In this document: positions 1 to 4,772 of the stretch, piece after piece
Layout of the letters: each line of letters opens with the position of its first letter
Position numbering within the stretch: position 1 is the stretch's first letter
Assembly (NCBI GenBank): GCA_030152565.1
Contig: JASLJE010000021.1
Span: 1-6,173 of the forward strand
DNA from: Peptoniphilaceae bacterium
GTDB taxonomy: Bacteria; Bacillota; Clostridia; Tissierellales; Peptoniphilaceae
Length of the DNA: 6,173 nucleotides
Reading direction: 5' to 3'
The notes under the pieces: generated by a model
What the model saw: the letters and a program-made list of their open reading frames with translations, nothing else
Told to the model about the DNA's origin: nothing
Databases searched by the model: none
Made by a program: the position numbers and the translations under genes

Positions 1-1
1 G

Positions 2-190
2 AGTTTTATTTGTCTTATCAATGGACTTTTAATTTTATTTGCAGATGAATTATTCCGTTGGAAACTGTCTTTTAGAATTAAAAACATAGATGAGATAGAA
101 CCATCTGATAGTGAGATTAAAAGTAGGTATATCAGTTGGGCCTTTATGGCTCTCATGGCCTTGGCCTTATTTATTATAGGGCTTAGATAA
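2..190 (+). CDS. C-terminal part of a small membrane protein (5' end outside window)
   Basis: An open frame runs from the left edge to a TAA at 188-190 and gives 62 residues with no start codon near the edge, so the gene begins upstream. The visible part has a hydrophobic segment at its start (FICLINGLLILFA), then a polar stretch of about 30 residues (DELFRWKLSFRIKN, then EPSD), and a second hydrophobic segment (WAFMALMALALFIIGL) ending two residues before the stop. This reads as two membrane spans joined by a short charged loop. The W-x(n)-R-x-K plus EPSD pattern before a final helix recalls small Bacillota membrane proteins of the DUF6199 kind, but that match is from memory and weak. No function can be assigned. 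It is separated from the acetyltransferase by 79 bases that contain overlapping inverted repeats, so co-transcription is uncertain. Confidence 0.7.
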   Translation, partial: SFICLINGLLILFADELFRWKLSFRIKNIDEIEPSDSEIKSRYISWAFMALMALALFIIGLR

Positions 191-191
191 A

Positions 192-234
192 AATTTTATA
201 GGAGTCTAGACTTTTATATAAGAGATATAAAATT
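192..234. repeat. Overlapping inverted repeats between the membrane protein and the acetyltransferase
   Basis: Two dyads are visible. AATTTTATA (192-200) is the exact reverse complement of TATAAAATT (226-234). Inside it, TATAGGAGT (197-205) can pair with ACTTTTATA (210-218) around a CTAG loop if two G-U pairs are allowed; its core AGTCTAGACT (203-212) is a perfect palindrome. The two stems share bases 197-200, so they exclude each other. No clean T-tract follows on the + strand, so this is at best a weak terminator for the upstream gene. It could also be a regulatory hairpin or an AT-rich coincidence. Confidence 0.35.
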
Positions 235-269
235 ATCTACAAGGTATTAGAAGGTGCGGAGAAAGTGTA

Positions 270-728
270 ATGATTAAAAAAGTTACCTGTAAGAAGGACA
301 AAGAATATATATCAGATCTTATCTTAAATGACTTACCTGAATGGTTTGGTCTAAAAGATAGTAGAAAAGATTATGTAAAGAAGTCAGTGGACAGACCATT
401 TTTTGCCTACTATATAGATGAAAGGCCAGTTGGCTTTATAGTATTTAAGAAAACAAGTGAAGATAGTGGTGAAATCTATGTTATGGGAGTTTTAAAAGAC
501 TACCATGGAAAAAAGATAGGTAGTAAATTAGTTGAGGCACTAGAAAATTATGCGATAAAAGAGAACTATACTTTTCTTCAGGTGAAAACAGTAGAAAAAG
601 GCCACTATAAAGAATATGATTTAACCAATGACTTTTATCATAAAATGGGATTTAAGGATTTAGAGTGTTTTCCCAGCCTTTGGGATGAATGGAATCCTTG
701 TCAAATCCTTATAAAGTTTTTAGGTTAA
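270..728 (+). CDS. GNAT-family N-acetyltransferase
   Basis: This 152-residue protein has the length of a single GNAT domain, the fold that moves an acetyl group from acetyl-CoA to an amine; it should be cytosolic. Visible elements, in order, are a first helix region (about 12-30, with LPEWFGL), strands around 44-60 (PFFAYYIDERPVGFIVFKK), the central strand and acetyl-CoA pyrophosphate loop at 68-88 (EIYVMGV followed by YHGKKIGSKL), a further strand (FLQVKT, 102-107) and the late FYHKMGF motif (122-128). The Q/R-x-x-G-x-G/A loop is altered: the sequence H-G-K-K-I-G has His in place of Gln/Arg and Lys in place of the first Gly. The C-terminal LWDEWNPCQILIK block is typical of a Bacillota subgroup whose substrate I cannot name. 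The start is supported by GGAG at 258-261, 8 bases before ATG. A terminator hairpin follows at 758-790, so the gene seems monocistronic. No strong promoter was recognised. Confidence 0.9.
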   Translation: MIKKVTCKKDKEYISDLILNDLPEWFGLKDSRKDYVKKSVDRPFFAYYIDERPVGFIVFKKTSEDSGEIYVMGVLKDYHGKKIGSKLVEALENYAIKENYTFLQVKTVEKGHYKEYDLTNDFYHKMGFKDLECFPSLWDEWNPCQILIKFLG

Positions 729-757
729 ATCATATAAATAAGAGAATATAAATAAAC

Positions 758-790
758 AAAAGAGAACCTATAGGCTCTCTTTTTCTTTTT
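758..790 (+). terminator. Rho-independent terminator of the acetyltransferase gene
   Basis: Bases 761-768 (AGAGAACC) pair with 773-780 (GGCTCTCT) around a TATA loop, with one A-C mismatch. The stem is extended by AAA/TTT, and TTTTTCTTTTT follows. The 3' half of the hairpin and the T-tract are also the last codons of the opposite-strand DUF4177 gene, whose stop codon lies at 768-770. Read on the minus strand, the hairpin is followed by TTTGTTTATT, so it may stop transcription in both directions. Confidence 0.8.
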
Positions 791-962
791 CAAATATTAT
801 TTGATACTTGGTTGGGATAGCATTACTAGCATACTTACTTGGAAGAATTTGGACAAACCTCCATCCTTCATTAGCATACCTGTCTAAAACACCCTTATAT
901 TCTTCAGGTCCTGATAGCAGGATACCCCTTGCTTCCACTTCTACAATCTTATACTTATACAT
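768..962 (-). CDS. DUF4177 domain-containing small protein
   Basis: The 64-residue product starts MYKYKIVEVE and carries the block YANEGWRFVQI (29-39) followed by a final strand, YQIIFEKEK (53-61). These are the recognised features of the DUF4177 family: small soluble proteins of about 55-70 residues with no established function. The coding strand is favoured over the overlapping + strand frame (808-1005) because of this family match and because a perfect AGGAGG lies at 972-967 (read on the minus strand), 4 bases before the ATG. A possible extended -10 element, TGGTATCTT, reads on the minus strand from 993 to 985, but no convincing -35 is seen. The gene is divergent from the HNH gene (131 bases between starts) and converges on the acetyltransferase, with its stop codon inside the shared terminator hairpin. 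There is no signal peptide or membrane segment. Confidence 0.88.
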   Translation of the reverse strand: MYKYKIVEVEARGILLSGPEEYKGVLDRYANEGWRFVQILPSKYASNAIPTKYQIIFEKEKESL

Positions 963-997
963 AGCTCCTCCTCTTATTTATTTTAAGATACCATTTT

Positions 998-1009
998 TTT
1001 CTTAAGAAA
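998..1009. repeat. 12-bp perfect palindrome in the divergent intergenic region
   Basis: TTTCTTAAGAAA is an exact palindrome lying between the divergent DUF4177 and HNH genes. It sits upstream of the possible extended -10 of the DUF4177 gene, about 55 bases upstream of the -10 of the HNH gene. It could be a regulator binding site, but all-AT palindromes with a single C/G pair arise often by chance in DNA of this composition. Confidence 0.3.
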
Positions 1010-1039
1010 GAGTGACTACTAGCTAACAAAAGTGTAAAC

Positions 1040-1068
1040 TTAAAAAGACTTTTAATCTTTAGTATAAT
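1040..1068 (+). promoter_or_regulatory. Sigma-A type promoter of the HNH nuclease gene
   Basis: A perfect -10 hexamer TATAAT (1063-1068) is preceded, at a 17-base spacing, by TTAAAA (1040-1045), which matches the TTGACA -35 consensus at 4 of 6 positions. Transcription would start near 1075, giving a leader of about 20 bases with a GGAGG ribosome binding site at 1083-1087. The spacer contains a small inverted repeat, AAAGA (1044-1048) and TCTTT (1056-1060), which could be an operator but may be chance. Confidence 0.65.
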
Positions 1069-1093
1069 AAAGAAAAAGGCTGGGAGGAAAATA

Positions 1094-1846
1094 ATGACTA
1101 ATTGGATAATTCCATCAAAGATAAAAAACTATAGGTTAGACGACTTTTTTATGGACTATGGTTTCATAGACAGGGAGATGGGAAATAGGAAATTTGAACT
1201 AAATGATATAGTCTATCTTTATGTATCAGCACCAAAAAGTGCTATTCTTTATAAGACGAGAGTAGTTAAAGTTGAAATGAGCCCATTGGAAAGAATGGAT
1301 GATGAAGACTATTGGCTAGAGCCAGATAAGGATAGGCCTAAGAAGGATAATTTTTATATGCGCTTAGAACTTTTAGAAAGCTATGAAAAAGAAAAGTTTG
1401 GCCTTGAAAAATTGAAAAAAGTAGGTCTTAGCCATGCCCCCATGGGAGCTCAAAGGCTAAAGGATGAAACAGTTAGCTACCTTGAAGAAAAATCAAGAGA
1501 TGCCTATGGTGCAGGAGTGGATGATTTGGACGAAGCGGACATCTATGAGGGAGCTAAAAAAACTATAGAGGTAAATAGCTATGAGAGAAATCCTATAGCT
1601 AGAAAAAAAGCCTTGGATTACTATGGCTATGATTGTAGGGCCTGTGGCTTTAATTTTGAAGAAAAATTTGGAGAATGTGGAAAGAACTTTATCCATGTCC
1701 ACCATCTTGTTCCCTTAAAGGATATAGACAAAAGCTATAAGATAGATCCTATAAAAGATCTTATACCCCTATGTCCCAACTGCCATGCCATGGCTCATAG
1801 AGGCTATAAATTAAATATAAATAAAGAAAAGAAGAAAAGTAAATAA
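1094..1846 (+). CDS. EVE/PUA-like domain plus HNH endonuclease (putative modified-DNA restriction nuclease)
   Basis: The 250-residue protein has two parts. The N-terminal ~100 residues (WIIPSKIKNY, then FELNDIVYLYVSAPKSAILYKTRVVKV at 34-60) follow the pattern of EVE/PUA-like domains: an opening W-I-x-P strand, a D-I-V-Y-x-Y strand, then S-A-P-x-x-A-I-x-Y-K. Such domains flip out and bind modified bases in several type IV restriction proteins. A charged linker (about 121-160) leads to a McrA-type HNH domain: zinc-binding pairs C181/C184 and C227/C230, the VHHLVPL motif with H203/H204, D222-L223, N229, H231 and H235. All expected metal and catalytic positions appear intact. The inferred role is cleavage of foreign DNA carrying modified bases, in the cytosol. 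No methyltransferase gene is adjacent, as expected for a modification-dependent enzyme. GGAGG at 1083-1087 lies 6 bases before ATG, and its own promoter and terminator flank it. The HNH call is firm; the EVE-like call and the substrate are inferred from motifs only. Confidence 0.88.
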   Translation: MTNWIIPSKIKNYRLDDFFMDYGFIDREMGNRKFELNDIVYLYVSAPKSAILYKTRVVKVEMSPLERMDDEDYWLEPDKDRPKKDNFYMRLELLESYEKEKFGLEKLKKVGLSHAPMGAQRLKDETVSYLEEKSRDAYGAGVDDLDEADIYEGAKKTIEVNSYERNPIARKKALDYYGYDCRACGFNFEEKFGECGKNFIHVHHLVPLKDIDKSYKIDPIKDLIPLCPNCHAMAHRGYKLNINKEKKKSK

Positions 1847-1858
1847 GATAAATTATAG

Positions 1859-1888
1859 AAAAAGGTATATGGTTCATATATCTTTTTT
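1859..1888 (+). terminator. Rho-independent terminator of the HNH nuclease gene
   Basis: AAAAAGGTATATG (1859-1871) pairs with CATATATCTTTTT (1875-1887) around a three-base GTT loop, with one G-U pair (1865/1881), and the 3' arm merges into a TTTTTT run. It lies 13 bases after the stop codon at 1844-1846 and separates the HNH gene from the transporter. Confidence 0.8.
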
Positions 1889-1889
1889 A

Positions 1890-1917
1890 TTGATTTAATA
1901 TATTAGGGGTATATAAT
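1890..1917 (+). promoter_or_regulatory. Predicted sigma-A promoter of the MacB-like transporter gene
   Basis: A perfect -10, TATAAT (1912-1917), is preceded at 16 bases by TTGATT (1890-1895), which matches TTGACA at 4 of 6 positions. The expected start of transcription is about 1924, inside the first of two adjacent inverted repeats. The -35 overlaps the end of the preceding terminator, so the two genes are packed tightly but transcribed separately. Confidence 0.55.
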
Positions 1918-1948
1918 ATTAATGACTTAATACTATGTACGTTCATAG
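1917..1948. promoter_or_regulatory. Two adjacent 16-bp inverted repeats, candidate operators for the transporter gene
   Basis: TATTAA (1917-1922) and TTAATA (1927-1932) are exact inverted copies around TGAC. Directly next to them, CTATGTACGTTCATAG (1933-1948) is an inverted repeat with 7 of 8 pairs matching. The first begins at the last base of the predicted -10 and covers the expected transcription start; the second lies in the leader, ending 9 bases before the ribosome binding site. This placement fits a repressor that blocks initiation or early elongation, as is usual for drug-responsive efflux genes. No regulator gene is visible in the window. The first repeat is pure A/T in its arms and could be chance; the second has more varied bases. 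Confidence 0.45.
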
Positions 1949-1957
1949 ATGAAAGAT

Positions 1958-1962
1958 GGAGG
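1958..1962 (+). promoter_or_regulatory. Ribosome binding site that fixes the transporter start at 1968
   Basis: GGAGG sits 5 bases before the ATG at 1968-1970. An in-frame ATG at 1956 overlaps this site and has no ribosome binding site of its own at a proper distance. The downstream ATG also places the protein start (MLQLKDIRKEY) where ABC ATPases of this family normally begin. Confidence 0.8.
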
Positions 1963-1967
1963 AAGTT

Positions 1968-4700
1968 ATGCTTCAATTAAAAGACATAAGAAAAGAATAT
2001 AGAACAGGAGACTTGGTCCAAAGGGCCCTGGATGGGGTCAGCTTAAACCTAAGGGAAAATGAGTTTGTAGCTATATTAGGACAAAGTGGATCTGGGAAAA
2101 CCACCCTATTAAATGTTATAGGAGGTTTGGATCGTTATGATAGTGGAGATTTAATAATAAATAATATTTCCACCAAGTCCTATAAGGATAGGGATTGGGA
2201 CTCCTATAGAAACCATACAGTAGGCTTTGTTTTTCAAAGCTACAATTTAATACCCCACCAAAGTATTTTATCCAATGTGGAGTTGGCCCTGACCATATCA
2301 GGAATCTCTAGAAGTGAGAGAAGAAAAAGAGCCCTTAAGGCCTTGGAAGATGTGGGTCTAAAGGACCATGTAAATAAAAAGCCCAACCAAATGTCGGGAG
2401 GCCAGATGCAAAGAGTGGCCATAGCCAGAGCCTTGGTAAATAATCCTGATATACTTTTGGCTGATGAACCTACAGGAGCCTTGGATAGTGAAACTAGTAT
2501 CCAGGTAATGGAGCTATTAAAAGAAGTGGCCCAGGATAGGTTGGTAGTTATGGTAACCCATAATCCAGAACTGGCTGAAGACTATGCCACAAGAATAGTT
2601 AGATTAAGAGATGGAAAGATTATAGATGACACCAGGCCCTTTGTCTTAGAAGATGAAAAGGAAGATGCTAAGCATAAAAATATGGGTAAATCATCCATGT
2701 CATTTTTAACAGCCCTTTCCCTAAGCTTTAACAACTTAAAGACTAAGAAGGGGAGGACCCTACTTACAGCCTTTGCAGGTTCCATAGGTATTATAGGGAT
2801 AGCCTTGATTTTATCCTTGTCTAATGGAGTTAATAACTACATAGAGGATATACAAAAAGATACTATGGTATCTTATCCCATAACCATAGAAAAAGAAGCC
2901 ATGGACCTGGCCAGTTTAATGGAGGCAGGTAAGAACACTGCAGAGGAAGAAAAAAAGGATGATAAGAAGGATAGAAATCCAAAGAAAATATATTCCAATA
3001 GTAAGGGGCTAGAACATGCTTCAACCATGACCACTAGTATTGATAAAAATAATCTTACAGCCTTTAAAAAATACTTGGATGATCCTAAAAGTGAAATTCA
3101 TGACTATGTGGGAGACAATGGAATAGTTTATTCCTATGCCACTAAATTTGATATCTATTCCTATGATCCAAATAAAAGACTGGTTAATGCAGATGGGACC
3201 AGCTTTGATGAAAAGAAGGAAGAAAATCCTTTTGGAACCATGCCCAGCCTACCAGGATTGGAAAATCCAGGAGCTAGAAAACACTTTGAAGAACTCTTAC
3301 CAGGTAAAAATGATGAACTGGTAAGTCCGGCAATTAAGGACAATTATGATCTTCTTTATGGAAAATATCCTAAATCCTATGATGAGACCATCTTAATAGT
3401 TGATAAGAACAATGAGATAGCAAGTTCAGTTTTATATGAATTGGGGATCTTACCCTATAAGGAATATGAAGAAATAAAAGACAAGATAGATAGGGGAGAA
3501 GAGATAAGTCTTAAGGAAAAGTCCTGGGACTTTGAAGACCTCTTAGAACAAAAGCTTTACCTGCTACCAGCGGCCCTGGCCTATGAGAAGGTTGAAGAAG
3601 ATAGGTTTAGCTATGTGGGAGATCAAAAGGATAAGGTTGAAGATCTACTGGATGAAGCCCTAGAGTTAAAGATAGTAGGGATTATAAGGCAAAAAGAAGA
3701 GTCTGAAAACTTTTTAATAAATAGTAACTTAGGCTATACCAGAGCCTTGACTGATAAGATAAGAGAAATAACAGATGAAAGTGCCCTAGTAAAGGCACAG
3801 ATAAAGAACAAGGATACAAATATTCTAAATGGAGCCAGCTTTGCTCCCAAGGATGACAGCGTAAAAATAGAAGATAGTAAGAAGTGGCTAGCTTCTTTGG
3901 GCATATCTGATAAGGCCCAAATAGCAAGAGAAATGGTTAGGACAGTTTATGCCGATGATCCTAAAACCATGGGCCAACTTTTACAAAATGATGAAAACTC
4001 TCTAGCCAAGCTTTTAGATGACTACTTGGCTGACCAACCAGACCAAGACTTTTTACTGGCTGTTTATGAGAACAATATATCTGCAGGTTCCTATGAGGAA
4101 AACATGGAAGCCTTTGGACTGGTAAGTTTAGATGCTCCAGCCTCTATAAACATATATGCAGATAGCTTTGAAAATAAGGATCTAATAGCCAAGGCTATAG
4201 AAAACTACAATGAAAAGGCCAAGGAAGAGGATAAGATTTCTTATACAGACTTTGTAGCCCTTCTAATGTCTTCCATAACAACAATTATAAATGTAATATC
4301 TTATGTGCTTATAGCCTTTGTGGGAGTATCCTTAGTGGTATCCTCCATAATGATAGGGATTATTACCTATATATCAGTTCTAGAAAGAACTAAGGAGATA
4401 GGTATCCTAAGAGCCATAGGAGCATCCAAGCATAATATATCTCAAGTATTTAATGCTGAGACCTTTATTATAGGCCTGATTTCAGGGGCCCTGGGTGTGG
4501 GAATAAGTCTTTTACTTTTAATCCCAACCAATAAAATAATACACTCTATGACAGGAACTCCAGATGTAAATGCCAGTCTACCTTTAAATAGCGGGCTTAT
4601 ACTTTTGGTTTTAAGTGTATTTTTAACTCTTTTGGGTGGCTTGATTCCAGCAAAAAAAGCTGCCAAGAAAGATCCTGTGACAGCCTTAAGAACAGACTAA
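1968..4700 (+). CDS. MacB-type ABC transporter, fused ATPase and FtsX-like permease with a large extracytoplasmic domain
   Basis: The 910-residue protein (start at 1968) combines both transporter halves. The ATPase covers about 1-225: Walker A GQSGSGKTT (38-46), Q-loop Q90, signature MSGGQ (142-146), Walker B ILLADEP (162-168) with E167, D-loop ALD (171-173) and H198; all catalytic residues are present. After a short charged linker, the permease has a first membrane helix at about 263-285, an outer region of roughly 480 residues (about 290-770), and three C-terminal helices near 776-803, 832-852 and 875-895. The ERTKEIGILRAIGAS motif (806-820) after the second helix is the hallmark of MacB/FtsX permeases. 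This is the type VII mechanotransmission architecture, working as a homodimer at the membrane. The outer region is much larger than in Proteobacterial MacB (about 650 residues in total) and begins with a lysine/glutamate-rich stretch (326-340). The substrate is unknown; antibiotic, peptide or lipid export are family options. No MacA-like adaptor or sensor kinase gene lies nearby. Confidence 0.93.
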   Translation: MLQLKDIRKEYRTGDLVQRALDGVSLNLRENEFVAILGQSGSGKTTLLNVIGGLDRYDSGDLIINNISTKSYKDRDWDSYRNHTVGFVFQSYNLIPHQSILSNVELALTISGISRSERRKRALKALEDVGLKDHVNKKPNQMSGGQMQRVAIARALVNNPDILLADEPTGALDSETSIQVMELLKEVAQDRLVVMVTHNPELAEDYATRIVRLRDGKIIDDTRPFVLEDEKEDAKHKNMGKSSMSFLTALSLSFNNLKTKKGRTLLTAFAGSIGIIGIALILSLSNGVNNYIEDIQKDTMVSYPITIEKEAMDLASLMEAGKNTAEEEKKDDKKDRNPKKIYSNSKGLEHASTMTTSIDKNNLTAFKKYLDDPKSEIHDYVGDNGIVYSYATKFDIYSYDPNKRLVNADGTSFDEKKEENPFGTMPSLPGLENPGARKHFEELLPGKNDELVSPAIKDNYDLLYGKYPKSYDETILIVDKNNEIASSVLYELGILPYKEYEEIKDKIDRGEEISLKEKSWDFEDLLEQKLYLLPAALAYEKVEEDRFSYVGDQKDKVEDLLDEALELKIVGIIRQKEESENFLINSNLGYTRALTDKIREITDESALVKAQIKNKDTNILNGASFAPKDDSVKIEDSKKWLASLGISDKAQIAREMVRTVYADDPKTMGQLLQNDENSLAKLLDDYLADQPDQDFLLAVYENNISAGSYEENMEAFGLVSLDAPASINIYADSFENKDLIAKAIENYNEKAKEEDKISYTDFVALLMSSITTIINVISYVLIAFVGVSLVVSSIMIGIITYISVLERTKEIGILRAIGASKHNISQVFNAETFIIGLISGALGVGISLLLLIPTNKIIHSMTGTPDVNASLPLNSGLILLVLSVFLTLLGGLIPAKKAAKKDPVTALRTD

Positions 4701-4702
4701 AT

Positions 4703-4752
4703 AAAAAAAGTGAAGGTCTATGGTTAATCCATAAATCTTCACTTTTATTTTT
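4703..4752. terminator. Bidirectional terminator between the two convergent ABC genes
   Basis: AAAAGTGAAG (4706-4715) pairs exactly with CTTCACTTTT (4737-4746); inside, TATGG (4719-4723) pairs with CCATA (4729-4733) around TTAAT. An A-run precedes the stem and TTTTATTTTTA follows, so either strand gives a hairpin plus U-rich tail. It lies 5 bases after the MacB-like stop codon and 26 bases beyond the stop of the opposite-strand exporter, and probably serves both. Confidence 0.85.
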
Positions 4753-4772
4753 ATCTATATTAATCTCTTATC

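Noticed and set aside
226..231. TATAAA as a -10 box for the acetyltransferase gene
   Set aside because: No -35-like hexamer occurs at 15-19 bases upstream, and the region is too AT-rich for one hexamer to be convincing.
808..1005. + strand open frame of 65 codons opposite the DUF4177 gene
   Set aside because: It has no ribosome binding site, reads as an antisense shadow with a hydrophobic, low-complexity product, and the opposite strand has a clear family match and a perfect AGGAGG.
1631..1806. HNH domain as a sign of a homing endonuclease, group II intron or prophage terminase-associated nuclease
   Set aside because: The gene is complete with its own promoter and terminator, no intron structure, reverse transcriptase or phage genes are visible, and the N-terminal domain is not of a homing type.
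3682..3927. - strand open frame of 81 codons inside the MacB-like gene
   Set aside because: The product is leucine/tyrosine/serine-rich with no domain pattern, as expected for the antisense of a charged coding region; the sense frame is a well-supported transporter.
1956..4700. Possible fusion or frameshift artefact joining separate ATPase and permease genes
   Set aside because: The frame is continuous, the linker is as expected for MacB-type proteins, and no ribosome binding site or start codon context is visible at the domain junction.
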